The notes beneath the pieces are model-generated. The model was not told the origin of the DNA. It searched no databases and worked only from the letters and a program-made list of their open reading frames with translations. A program made the translations under genes and the position numbers. A DNA stretch of 23,301 nt from Phycisphaerales bacterium UBA7800 (GTDB lineage: Bacteria > Planctomycetota > Phycisphaerae > Phycisphaerales > Phycisphaeraceae): assembly GCA_002480565.1 (NCBI GenBank), contig DLCK01000007.1:1-23301 (forward strand), read 5' to 3'. Of this stretch, positions 8,387-16,616 are shown one piece after another (within the stretch, counting starts at the first letter, position 1; each line of letters starts with the position of its first letter).

Positions 8387-8389
8387 ACC

Positions 8390-9136
8390 ATGACACAAAT
8401 TCCCAACACACCGCCAACTCCTAAACGCAAGCCCAAGAATGATTGGCTTGTCCTGATATTAGTCACCTTGTTTATGTTTGGTTTGTTCATCGCAACGATC
8501 ATCATGATTGGTTGGGTGTACAAGGGTAAAATGATTGCTTCGGTGGTGAATCTTGGTCTGCATGGTGCGCTCACTGAATTGCCACTGCCTGTGGAACAGA
8601 AAAAAGCGATCATTCATCAAACCGATCGGTTGTACGAAGCATTTCTGGAAAAGAAACTTGATGTGCAGGACATGGGTGATGTGGTTGAAAAAATATTGCA
8701 GGGTCCAACCTTGCCCATCGGGGCGGTTTACTATGCTGTGAACCATCAGATTGATATTTCTCAGATGACGGATGAACAAAAATTGGCTGCGAAAATTCAG
8801 GTCGGCCGGATGGCTGAGGCAGGCATTCAAAGCAAGTTCAAGCCCGATCAGTTGCAACCCATTGCTGATTTACTCAAGCCTGAAGTCGATGCTGACAATC
8901 CGCAACCCGTAGAAATTGAAGTGCAAACCAAGCAGACTGTTTTAAAAGAAAAGCTCACCCGTGAAGAGTTGGATCAGGCGGTTTCTCACTGTAAGCAGAT
9001 AGCGGATGATGCGCAGATGACCACGCCTGCTGAGCCTTATGTTTTTGATCCTTCGGAGCATGTGCAAAAGGTGGTCGATGAATTGTTGGGGCCGCAGGAC
9101 AAGACAGGATTGCCTCAGACGAACTTGCCATCGTAG
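8390..9136 (+). CDS. Single-pass membrane protein of unknown function, coupled to purU
   Basis: No family recognised. The 248 residues begin with a short Pro/Lys-rich cytoplasmic stretch, followed by one transmembrane helix at about 19-43 and a mostly helical, charged domain of about 200 residues, predicted outside the membrane. Ends in a Pro/Gln-rich tail. There is no enzyme motif. The ATG comes 3 nt after the purU stop and lacks its own clear Shine-Dalgarno, so translation is likely coupled and the two genes share an mRNA. A link to folate metabolism is not implied by anything in the protein itself. A possible terminator follows. Confidence 0.75.
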   Translation: MTQIPNTPPTPKRKPKNDWLVLILVTLFMFGLFIATIIMIGWVYKGKMIASVVNLGLHGALTELPLPVEQKKAIIHQTDRLYEAFLEKKLDVQDMGDVVEKILQGPTLPIGAVYYAVNHQIDISQMTDEQKLAAKIQVGRMAEAGIQSKFKPDQLQPIADLLKPEVDADNPQPVEIEVQTKQTVLKEKLTREELDQAVSHCKQIADDAQMTTPAEPYVFDPSEHVQKVVDELLGPQDKTGLPQTNLPS

Positions 9137-9149
9137 TGTTTCGTTGTCA

Positions 9150-9180
9150 GCGACACGCAATGTCGCAGCTATTTTCTTTC
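9150..9180 (+). terminator. Possible terminator after the purU operon
   Basis: GCGACA (9150-9155) pairs with TGTCGC (9161-9166) around CGCAA, followed after four bases by a T-rich run (ATTTTCTTTC). The stem is only 6 bp and the T run is interrupted. It sits in the 69-bp gap between converging genes; read on the minus strand it lacks a T tract, so it would serve only the plus-strand operon. Confidence 0.4.
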
Positions 9181-9205
9181 TCGTATGATTCAAAACGTCC
9201 TGCGT

Positions 9206-10939
9206 TTACGGTCGCGTACTCTTGAGCCAATTGCTCAGTTGGTCATGTGACATGCAGTTAACCACATCGCCGGCTGTGGCACCTGCGCGTCTTGCAGTGA
9301 GTATGCCGTACTTGAGTTCATCCATATCACCGGGCCCGTGCGCATCGGTGTCGATAGCGAGTTTGACGCCTGATTCCAAAGCCAGCCGCGCGTGCGAATC
9401 CCGTAAATCCAATCGCCAGTGATTGGCATTAATCTCCATGGCAATGCCGCGTTCCCTGGCAGCAGCAATCAGCTTGGGCATGTCCGGGCTAAGTCCCTCA
9501 CGACGATTAATCAGTCGGCCGGTGGGGTGACCCATGATCGTCACGTAGGGATTCTCGATGGCTTTGAGCATCCGCTGCGTGGCTACCTTGGGTTCCTGTG
9601 TGAGTGCTGCATGGGGACTTGCGACCACGATATCCAACTGTGCAAGCAGGTCATCAGCATAGTCCAGTGAACCATCGGAAAGGATGTCCACTTCACTGCC
9701 TGCAAGGATGGTGAGTCGGCCTTGGTACTTCTTGGCAGCAGCACGGATTTTTTCGATGTGATCAATGAGTCGCTGTTCATTGAGGCCATTGGCTTGAGCT
9801 TGCCCCTTGGAATGATCGGTGATGGCGATGGTGTGAAACCCGAGGTCTATTGCAAAGTCCGCATACTGCTCGATACTCCAGATACCATCACTTGCTGTGG
9901 TATGTGCGTGCAGTTCAGCTTTGACATCCGCAACCTCCACGAGCTTGGGCAGCTTGTTGTTTTCTGCCAATGCCAACTCGCCGTGATCTTCGCGCATCTC
10001 CGGTGCGACCCATTGCAGGTCGAGGGCTTTGAAAACATCCTCTTCCGTTTTGGCAGCAATGGGTTTGTCATCTTTGGTCAGGGCATACTCGTTAAGACTC
10101 ATTCCCATCTTGATGGCACGCTGACGCATAGCCACATTGTGTTCCTTGGAGCCGGTGAAGTACATCAGCGCAGCACCAAAATGTTGTGGATCAACAATGC
10201 GCAGATCCACTTGTACGCCATGCTCAGTCCGTACGGAACTTTTGGTTTGACCTTGAGCAAGGACTTCGGTGACGACCGGAAGCTGGATGAAGAAATCGCT
10301 GATGGTTTTGGAATCGTCTTCACGGGCAGCCACCAGTAAATCCAGATCGCCGATGGTTTCTTTACCACGTCGCAATGATCCGGCGTATTGGACTTGGGTG
10401 ACTTGCTTGAGTGTTTTGAGTTGGTCGATAAACCAGAGCGCGATGGGCAGAGCTTTGCCGATATTCACACGTCCGCCGGTGGATTCCATAAACGCAATGG
10501 ACTTGCGGATTTTATCCAGTGACTTTTTACCCATGCGTGGCAGTGCGGTGAGTTCATCGGTTTTGAGTTTTTCTTTCAGGTCCTCCATGGACTCAATGCC
10601 AGCTTGATTCCACATCAAACCCACGGTTTTGGGGCCAAGTCCTGAGACTTGTAGCAGATCAAGCAGGCCATGGGGGATGCGTTGCATGACATCTTCATGG
10701 GCTTTGATCTTACCGGTTTGGAGGAACTCGGCGATTTTGGACGCTGTGCTTTTGCCGATGCCTTCGACCTTGGCCAGCAGTGCGACCTCGGCGCCGATGT
10801 CAGCTAAATCCGTGGGCAGTTCGCCAATAACACGGGCAGCTTTGGCGTAGGCGTTAATGCGAAATCGGTCATCTTCGAGGATGGTGTGCACGTCAGCCAT
10901 CTGCTGGAAAATCGCGGCAAGTTGATGATTGGTATCCAT
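9206..10939 (-). CDS. polX: DNA polymerase/3'-5' exonuclease, PolX family (Pol X + PHP domains)
   Basis: Fills short gaps during DNA repair and, in related bacterial PolX enzymes, has PHP-domain exonuclease and AP-endonuclease activity. The 577 residues match the bacterial PolX layout. An N-terminal helical 8-kDa-like domain with helix-hairpin-helix motifs (VEGIGKSTA at 58-66, VSGLGPKTV at 98-106) is followed by the nucleotidyltransferase motif GSLRRGKETIGDLDLL (187-202) with catalytic D198 and D200, and D245. The PHP metal ligands are present: H344 and H346 in ELHAHT, D351, H376, E416, H443, H471, and D532/H534 in DTDAH. The frame runs 33 codons further upstream, but that stretch looks non-coding; ATG at 10939 starts the conserved domain and has TACGCT 7 nt upstream. 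Confidence 0.93.
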   Translation of the reverse strand: MDTNHQLAAIFQQMADVHTILEDDRFRINAYAKAARVIGELPTDLADIGAEVALLAKVEGIGKSTASKIAEFLQTGKIKAHEDVMQRIPHGLLDLLQVSGLGPKTVGLMWNQAGIESMEDLKEKLKTDELTALPRMGKKSLDKIRKSIAFMESTGGRVNIGKALPIALWFIDQLKTLKQVTQVQYAGSLRRGKETIGDLDLLVAAREDDSKTISDFFIQLPVVTEVLAQGQTKSSVRTEHGVQVDLRIVDPQHFGAALMYFTGSKEHNVAMRQRAIKMGMSLNEYALTKDDKPIAAKTEEDVFKALDLQWVAPEMREDHGELALAENNKLPKLVEVADVKAELHAHTTASDGIWSIEQYADFAIDLGFHTIAITDHSKGQAQANGLNEQRLIDHIEKIRAAAKKYQGRLTILAGSEVDILSDGSLDYADDLLAQLDIVVASPHAALTQEPKVATQRMLKAIENPYVTIMGHPTGRLINRREGLSPDMPKLIAAARERGIAMEINANHWRLDLRDSHARLALESGVKLAIDTDAHGPGDMDELKYGILTARRAGATAGDVVNCMSHDQLSNWLKSTRP

Positions 10940-10955
10940 GCCGATTAGCGTAACA
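10940..10955 (-). promoter_or_regulatory. Candidate -10 element for leaderless polX mRNA
   Basis: On the minus strand TGTTACGCT ends 7 nt before the ATG at 10939; the hexamer TACGCT is 10952 to 10947 and has a TG one base upstream, an extended -10 arrangement. No Shine-Dalgarno lies before the start codon. Confidence 0.3.
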
Positions 10956-11003
10956 CAAAGCAGGCGAGCGCTAAAATGAAGCAGTCGATACAATCCAAAG
11001 GAT

Positions 11004-11150
11004 ATGCTATCTACACCGAGATTTTGGAAGCTCTTCACTGTTTTGAGAACCCCATCACTTGAGTCGCAGCTGATTCTGCCTTATTGTGCTGAATTCCGGC
11101 AATGTCCTGAAAATGAGTATGCTCATTGGATATCGCCGGTTTGGATTTGA
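11004..11150 (+). CDS. Possible 48-residue small ORF upstream of the topoisomerase pair
   Basis: An ATG-initiated frame in the 280-bp gap between polX and the gyrase-like genes. TACAAT (10989-10994) lies 9 nt before the ATG, similar to the leaderless genes here, and AAAGGA sits immediately before it, too close for normal Shine-Dalgarno use. The product contains several Trp, Pro and Cys and no known motif. Its end overlaps the hairpin at 11135-11160, so a leader-peptide role is imaginable. A chance ORF is at least as likely. Confidence 0.2.
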   Translation: MLSTPRFWKLFTVLRTPSLESQLILPYCAEFRQCPENEYAHWISPVWI

Positions 11151-11160
11151 GCAAACCGGC
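11112..11160 (+). promoter_or_regulatory. Two inverted repeats upstream of the topoisomerase operon
   Basis: AATGAG-TATG-CTCATT (11112-11127) and GCCGGTTT (11135-11142) with AAACCGGC (11153-11160), an 8-bp stem with a 10-nt loop. No T run follows, so a terminator is unlikely. The second repeat overlaps the -35 of the candidate promoter, which would suit an operator, or DNA whose shape responds to supercoiling. Confidence 0.4.
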
Positions 11161-11176
11161 AAGTGATGCCGATAAT
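11147..11176 (+). promoter_or_regulatory. Candidate promoter of the topoisomerase operon
   Basis: TTGAGC (11147-11152) and GATAAT (11171-11176) are spaced by 18 bp. Transcription would begin near 11183, leaving a leader of about 37 nt that contains the GGGAGG ribosome-binding site. TATAAG at 11185-11190 is an alternative -10 without a matching -35. Confidence 0.35.
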
Positions 11177-11219
11177 ATCGATGGTATAAGCATTCAAACT
11201 GCCAGGGAGGGCAGAGGCG

Positions 11220-13628
11220 TTGGCCAGACGTAAAAAAGGTAACGATGACGATTCACTTTTCGGCTCTGCATCTACCGATGCAGGTTCCGGTGGCGGTGAA
11301 GCTTTCCCGCCTGATCCGGCCGACAGCAGCGCCCCATTGCATGACCTGGCGCAGACCCGGTATTTGAACTATGCGTTGAGCGTGATTACCAGTCGCGCTT
11401 TGCCGGACGTGCGCGACGGGATGAAACCGGTTCAGCGGCGGATTCTTTACACCATGTTCACCCAGGGGCTTTCCTTCTCGGCCAAGCATCGCAAGTGTGC
11501 CAAGGTGGTCGGCGATGTCATGGGTAATTATCACCCGCATGGTGACTCGTCGATTTACGATGCGTTGGTGCGCATGGCTCAGCCGTTTTCGCTGCGTGTG
11601 CCACTGGTCGATGGGTCGGGGAACTTCGGCTCACTTGACGGTGATAATGCCGCCGCGATGCGTTACACCGAATGTCGTATGGCAGCCATCAGCACCGAAA
11701 TCTGCCAGGAACTCACCCAGCAGACGGTCCCGTTTCGACCCAGTTACGATGGCACCAAGTCCGAGCCGGTGGTATTGCCCTCACGTGTGCCAACGCTGCT
11801 TGTCAACGGTGCAACAGGCATCGCTGTGGGCATGGCAACCAACATCCCGCCGCACAACCTCAAGGAAGTCTGTAACGCCCTGGTGAAGCTTCTGGAAAAC
11901 CCGGAACTCAAGACTTACCAACTCATCGCCAATGATGCCGTGCAGGGGCCGGACTTTCCCACCGGTGGTGAAATTTTAAACTCGCGTGATGAACTGCGTG
12001 AAATTTACAAGAACGGTCAAGGCTCCATTCGTCTGCGTGCCAAATGGGAAAAAGGTGAAGTCACCCGATCGAGCAAAACGCTCTACATCACCGAGATTCC
12101 CTACGCGGTCAACAAGTCTACATTGGTTGAATCCATCGCCCAAGTTGTCATTCAGCGCAAGCTCCCGCCCCTGGTGGATATCAAGGATGTCTCCACGGAA
12201 GACGTGCGGATTGCCCTGGAACTCAAGCGTGATGCCGATGAACAGAAGGTCCTCGCCTACCTGTTTAAGCACACGCCCTTGCAGACCAATTTCAACATCA
12301 ACCTCACCTGCCTGATCCCCACGGAAAATCCGGAAGTGGGCCGGCCTGAGCGTTGTGACTTACGTGAAATTCTCCAGTGCTTTTTGAACTTCCGTTTGGA
12401 AGTGGTCACCAAGCGTTTGGAGCATGAGCTTAAGCAACTGCAAAAGCGCATCCACATTCTCGAAGGCTTTGCGCTGGTCTTTGATGCACTCGATGAGATC
12501 ATCAAAATCATCCGTGCTTCAAATGGTAAAGCCGATGCTGCCAAGAAAATCATGAAGCGCTTTGAGCAGCTTGATGAAGAGCAGACCGATGCCATTTTAG
12601 AGTTGAAACTCTACCGTTTGGCCAAGCTGGAAATCAATCTGATTCGTGATGAGTTGGCTGACAAACGCAAGCGCGTCAAAGAGATTCAAAAGCTCCTTGA
12701 CGAAACCGATGCCGACGGCAGATGGTCCATTGTCAAAGACGAACTGATCGAAATTCGTGATCAGTATGGCAAGAAAGACAAGCGTCGCACCACCTTTGCC
12801 GGCGAAGAAGCTGAAGTCGAATATGCCGAGGAAGATTTTATCCTTGATGAGGACTGCCGCTTCCTGGTTACCCGTGATGGTTGGATCAAGCGTCAGAAAA
12901 ACCCCATTGATCTGGATAAAGTCCGGCTCCGTGAAGGTGATTCGATCCTGGCTGCATCGTTTGGCTCGACCCGCGCGACTGCCGTGTTCTTCTCCAACTT
13001 CGGCGTGGCCTACACCGCCCGCATCATCGACCTGCCGGCGACGACCGGTTATGGCGAGCCGATCCAGAAACTCTTTAAGCTCAAGGATGGCGAAACCATT
13101 CTTGCTGCCATGAGTCTGGATTCGCGCATCATGCCCAATATCGCTGCTGAGGGTGATGATATCCCCGAGTATCACGGCATTGCCACCAGCACCGACGGCT
13201 ACAGCATTCGATTCAGTCTCGCTGCCTATGCCGAACCAAGCACCCGCGCCGGCCGCAAGTTTGCCCGTCCTGCCAAGGGTCAGCAGATCGTTGGCGTTTA
13301 TGCAATCACCGGTGAGGAAACACTGATGGTCGCCACGCAACGCGCCCGAGCCTTGCTGTGTAAAGCAGACGAAATCAACTTCGTCTCCGGTCCGGCCAAG
13401 GGGGTGCAACTGATCAAAATTGCCAAGGATGATTACGTGATTGGTTTTGTCACCGCCACCGGCGACCGTCAAACCATGACCGTCAAGACCTCCATGGGAG
13501 GTGAACAGCGAATCAATACCGGCAAGTATGAACTCACCGGCCGAGGTGGCAAGGGACGTGAAATCCTCAAGCGTGGCACCTTCACCCGAATGGTCCCGCC
13601 GGATCTCGAATTGATTGACATGGTCTAA
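11220..13628 (+). CDS. Type IIA DNA topoisomerase subunit A (GyrA/ParC family)
   Basis: Breaks and rejoins both DNA strands; with the next gene it should form gyrase or topoisomerase IV. The 802 residues comprise a low-complexity acidic N-terminal extension (1-38), the breakage-reunion core with catalytic R148-Y149 in AAMRYTE, a coiled-coil gate region (about 390-510) and a short C-terminal beta-pinwheel from about 540. The quinolone region YHPHGDSSIYD (104-114) has the Ser and Asp found in drug-sensitive GyrA. A GyrA-box-like RGGKG occurs at 775-779, close to the C-terminus instead of at the start of the pinwheel, so gyrase versus topoisomerase IV is left open. The start is taken as TTG at 11220, 9 nt after GGGAGG; no in-frame ATG lies near. 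The B-subunit gene follows 36 nt later. Confidence 0.9.
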   Translation: MARRKKGNDDDSLFGSASTDAGSGGGEAFPPDPADSSAPLHDLAQTRYLNYALSVITSRALPDVRDGMKPVQRRILYTMFTQGLSFSAKHRKCAKVVGDVMGNYHPHGDSSIYDALVRMAQPFSLRVPLVDGSGNFGSLDGDNAAAMRYTECRMAAISTEICQELTQQTVPFRPSYDGTKSEPVVLPSRVPTLLVNGATGIAVGMATNIPPHNLKEVCNALVKLLENPELKTYQLIANDAVQGPDFPTGGEILNSRDELREIYKNGQGSIRLRAKWEKGEVTRSSKTLYITEIPYAVNKSTLVESIAQVVIQRKLPPLVDIKDVSTEDVRIALELKRDADEQKVLAYLFKHTPLQTNFNINLTCLIPTENPEVGRPERCDLREILQCFLNFRLEVVTKRLEHELKQLQKRIHILEGFALVFDALDEIIKIIRASNGKADAAKKIMKRFEQLDEEQTDAILELKLYRLAKLEINLIRDELADKRKRVKEIQKLLDETDADGRWSIVKDELIEIRDQYGKKDKRRTTFAGEEAEVEYAEEDFILDEDCRFLVTRDGWIKRQKNPIDLDKVRLREGDSILAASFGSTRATAVFFSNFGVAYTARIIDLPATTGYGEPIQKLFKLKDGETILAAMSLDSRIMPNIAAEGDDIPEYHGIATSTDGYSIRFSLAAYAEPSTRAGRKFARPAKGQQIVGVYAITGEETLMVATQRARALLCKADEINFVSGPAKGVQLIKIAKDDYVIGFVTATGDRQTMTVKTSMGGEQRINTGKYELTGRGGKGREILKRGTFTRMVPPDLELIDMV

Positions 13629-13664
13629 AATAGTTTGCAAGCCTCAGGGAGTGATTAACCGAGA

Positions 13665-15572
13665 ATGACATCGACCTATACAGCCAAAGATATTTCCGTT
13701 CTTGAAGGACTCGATCCCGTCCGCAAGCGCCCCGGTATGTACATCGGCGGCGTCGGCTCTGCGGGTCTGCATCACCTGGTCTGGGAAATTCTCGATAACT
13801 CCGTCGATGAAGCCATGAACGGCCATGCCACGGAAATCAATGTCATCCTCCATGACGATGGCACCTCCATGACCATCTCCGACAATGGTCGTGGTATCCC
13901 CGTCGATATCCATCCCAAGCTCAAAAAATCAGCACTGGAAATCATTCTCACCACCCTCCATGCAGGTGGTAAATTCGAAGGTCAAAACTACAAAACTTCC
14001 GGCGGACTCCATGGCGTGGGCGCTTCGGTGGTGAATGCACTGTCCAAAAAACTCGTCGCCACCGTCAAGAAAGATGGCAAGCTCTACGAGCAATCCTTCA
14101 AGCTCGGTAAGCCCATTGCTCCCATCAAAAAAATGGGTGCAGCACGCGGCAGCGGCACCACCATCTATTTTCATCCTGACCCCACGATCTTCCCCAAGAC
14201 CGAGTTCAATCCCGACACCATTCGTGATCGACTCGAAATCGTCAGCTACATCCACAAAGGTGTCAAAGTTGTCTGGGACGATCAGGTCAACAAGAAAAAA
14301 GAAGTCTTCCAACACAACGAAGGCATCGTCAATTACCTGACGAAAATCCTCGCGCAACGCAACGCACACCCCGTCCATGATCAAGCATTCGTGCTCGAAA
14401 AAGAAAACGGCATCGGCGTGCAGATCATCCTTCAGTGGACCGAATCCACCGACGAACACATCCGCAGTTACGTCAACGGCATACCCACCGCATCAGGTGG
14501 TTCACACGAAAACGGCATGCGTGCCGGCATGACCAAAGCGCTGCGAAATTACATCGAAATTCACAAACTCACCCCTCGTGGCGTGAACCTCCAAACCGAA
14601 GACCTGCGTGAAGGTCTCACCGGTATCGTCTCCATCTTCATGGGCGATCCGCAGTTCCAGGGCCAAACCAAAGACCGCTTGAACAATCCCGAGGTTCAGC
14701 CACAGGTCGATGGCCTGGTTCGTCCGGCATTGGAACACTGGCTTAACAACAACGGCACCATGGCCAACGCCATCGTCACCCGCGCGGTACTCTCAGCCAA
14801 AGCCCGGGAAGCCTCCCGCGCGGCGTCGGCGGCCGTGAGTCGCAAGAGTGCCACCACCAATCGACTGAACCTGCCCGGCAAACTCGCCGACTGCTCAAGC
14901 AAGCTGCGTGACAAGACCGAACTGTTCATCGTCGAAGGTGATTCAGCCGGTGGGTCGGCCAAGCAGGGGCGCGACCGCGCTCACCAGGCCATCCTCCCCC
15001 TGCGTGGTAAAGTGCTTAACACCGAACAGGCGTCACTTAAAAAAGTGCTGGAAAACAAGGAAATTTCCGACATTATCACCGCGCTGGGCTGCGGGATTGG
15101 TGCGGACTGCGATCCATCCAAACTGCGTTATGGCAAGATCATCCTGCTCATGGATGCTGACTATGACGGCCATCACATCTCCACGTTGATGCTCACGTTT
15201 TTCTACCGACACATGCGACCGCTGATGCGCGAAGGCAAGATTTTCCTCGCCCAGCCACCCTTGTATCGCTTGGACATTGGCAAGGAAACCCATTGGGCCC
15301 ACGACGATGCCGACCGTGAAAAAATACTGGCAAAACATGCAGGAACCAAAACCAAAGTCGATATCAGTCGCTTCAAAGGTCTGGGTGAAATGATGCCCAA
15401 GGTGCTTTGGAACACCACGCTCAATCCCAAGACACGGGCGTTGTTGCGGGTGGAAATCGAAGACGGACTCAAGACCGAACAGGTCATCAGCGACCTGATG
15501 GGCAAAGACCCCGGCGCACGATTTACCTTCATCATGGAACGTGCCGAAGAAGCCGAAGCGCTGGACGTTTGA
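13665..15572 (+). CDS. Type IIA DNA topoisomerase subunit B (GyrB/ParE family)
   Basis: ATPase and metal-binding subunit that drives strand passage. The 635 residues hold a GHKL ATPase domain (E41 and N45 in EILDNS, D73-GRG, the lid GGLHGVGAS at 113-121), a transducer domain with the QTK loop (K336), and a TOPRIM domain with E424 in EGDSAGGSAKQGRD and D497, D499, D501 in DADYDGHH. The RFKGLGEM block precedes the C-terminus. There is no large insertion like that of E. coli GyrB; the length is close to ParE and most GyrB proteins. AGGGAG precedes the ATG. It follows the A subunit in an apparent two-gene operon, the reverse of the common gyrB-gyrA order. Sequence alone does not decide between gyrase and topoisomerase IV. 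Confidence 0.93.
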   Translation: MTSTYTAKDISVLEGLDPVRKRPGMYIGGVGSAGLHHLVWEILDNSVDEAMNGHATEINVILHDDGTSMTISDNGRGIPVDIHPKLKKSALEIILTTLHAGGKFEGQNYKTSGGLHGVGASVVNALSKKLVATVKKDGKLYEQSFKLGKPIAPIKKMGAARGSGTTIYFHPDPTIFPKTEFNPDTIRDRLEIVSYIHKGVKVVWDDQVNKKKEVFQHNEGIVNYLTKILAQRNAHPVHDQAFVLEKENGIGVQIILQWTESTDEHIRSYVNGIPTASGGSHENGMRAGMTKALRNYIEIHKLTPRGVNLQTEDLREGLTGIVSIFMGDPQFQGQTKDRLNNPEVQPQVDGLVRPALEHWLNNNGTMANAIVTRAVLSAKAREASRAASAAVSRKSATTNRLNLPGKLADCSSKLRDKTELFIVEGDSAGGSAKQGRDRAHQAILPLRGKVLNTEQASLKKVLENKEISDIITALGCGIGADCDPSKLRYGKIILLMDADYDGHHISTLMLTFFYRHMRPLMREGKIFLAQPPLYRLDIGKETHWAHDDADREKILAKHAGTKTKVDISRFKGLGEMMPKVLWNTTLNPKTRALLRVEIEDGLKTEQVISDLMGKDPGARFTFIMERAEEAEALDV

Positions 15573-15615
15573 TTGTGGTTGTCATATTCCAATTGAGAAA
15601 CTGTTTTGAAATAAA

Positions 15616-15646
15616 GCCCGTGGGACTTGAGTCCCCGGGGTTGGGC
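15616..15646. other. GC-rich stem-loop between gyrB-like gene and GH114-like gene
   Basis: GGGAC (15622-15626) and GTCCC (15631-15635) flank a TTGA loop, and outer GCCC (15616-15619) can pair with GGGC (15643-15646). No T tract follows. It may help end the topoisomerase transcript or act as an operator for the downstream promoter. Confidence 0.4.
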
Positions 15647-15650
15647 TGCC

Positions 15651-15665
15651 TGTTACAATAGTTAC
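15651..15665 (+). promoter_or_regulatory. Candidate extended -10 for leaderless GH114-like mRNA
   Basis: TGTTACAAT (TG one base before the TACAAT hexamer at 15654-15659) is followed by six bases and the ATG at 15666. There is no Shine-Dalgarno. The element gives this gene its own transcript separate from the topoisomerase genes. Confidence 0.45.
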
Positions 15666-16616
15666 ATGCTCAAATCACTTGCACTGTTGATCGGATTGAT
15701 CTGTGCGGGTTCGTTACACGCTCAAACATCATCCCCGCAGACCTTGGGTTACATCCTGCAGGCCGAGGCGTTGGCCAAGTCGCGTGATGCGGTGGTGGAT
15801 ATACTTGCAAAGTCTGACCGTGACTGGATCATTCTCGACACCCATTTTGATGGCGATCCCTGGCCCCCGGAAGCTTTGCAAACCATTCGCGCGGGTAAAG
15901 CAGGGCGTAAGGTGCTTGCGTATCTTTCCATTGGTGAAGCTGAAGACTACCGCGACTATTGGCAGAAAGATTGGGATGCCGATCAAGACGGTAAACCCGA
16001 TGCCGGGGCGCCGGGTTTTCTCTGTGATCTGAATCCCGATTGGGCAGGTAATTACAAAGTCCGCTATTGGCACCGTGATTGGCAGGCGACCCTTCTCAAA
16101 CGCGTCAGTTCAATCATGCAAACCCAGAAATTCGATGGCCTGTACCTGGACATCGTCGATGGATTTAGTTTCTTTGAACACGATCCTAAAACAGATCAAT
16201 GGATCGACAATCGCCACAATCCGCAGACCGGCAACACCTATCGCAAAGATATGATTCGATGGATTATGCTCATCACTAAAAACGCGCGACGTATCAATCC
16301 CAAGACGTTAATCGTCCCACAAAATGGCGAGCAATTGCTCAAAGACAAAGCTTACAGCCAACTCGTCGACAGTGTGGGTATCGAAGATTTATTCAGCAAT
16401 GGCAATCAAAAACAGTCGGCAGATGACATCACCTACCGACTGTCCTATTTAAAACCATTTGTTAAAACCAACAAACCGGTCTGGCTGATTAACTATGCCA
16501 CCCATCCGCGCTATCAACGATTGGCAACAAGCAAGGCCAGGGAGCTTGGCATGCGACTGCTCATCACGGATCGTGATCTGAAAACCTTAGGCATAAGCCG
16601 GAGTTTGCAGGACTGA
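15666..16616 (+). CDS. Secreted TM1410/GH114-like putative glycoside hydrolase
   Basis: A 316-residue exported TIM-barrel protein. Residues 1-19 form a signal peptide (MLKSLALLIGLICAGSLHA). Motifs match the MJ1477/TM1410 (GH114-related) family: a strand with LAYLSIGEAEDYR (84-96) and FDGLYLDIVDGF (156-167), with acidic residues E91, D162 and D165 in the expected barrel positions. GH114 members cleave alpha-1,4-galactosaminan; the substrate of this branch is unknown. The earlier in-frame start at 15627 is rejected because the signal peptide begins at 15666 and TACAAT lies 6 nt before it. The 3' end overlaps the converging Asp-box gene by 30 bp. Confidence 0.85.
   Translation: MLKSLALLIGLICAGSLHAQTSSPQTLGYILQAEALAKSRDAVVDILAKSDRDWIILDTHFDGDPWPPEALQTIRAGKAGRKVLAYLSIGEAEDYRDYWQKDWDADQDGKPDAGAPGFLCDLNPDWAGNYKVRYWHRDWQATLLKRVSSIMQTQKFDGLYLDIVDGFSFFEHDPKTDQWIDNRHNPQTGNTYRKDMIRWIMLITKNARRINPKTLIVPQNGEQLLKDKAYSQLVDSVGIEDLFSNGNQKQSADDITYRLSYLKPFVKTNKPVWLINYATHPRYQRLATSKARELGMRLLITDRDLKTLGISRSLQD

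Noticed and set aside
10940..11038. Longer polX frame with 33 extra N-terminal residues
   Set aside because: The extension does not resemble the PolX N-terminus, and the -10-like element and conserved domain both favour the ATG at 10939.
12597..13640. Long minus-strand frame opposite the GyrA-like gene (347 codons)
   Set aside because: It mirrors the codon bias of the real topoisomerase gene and has no motif or ribosome-binding site.
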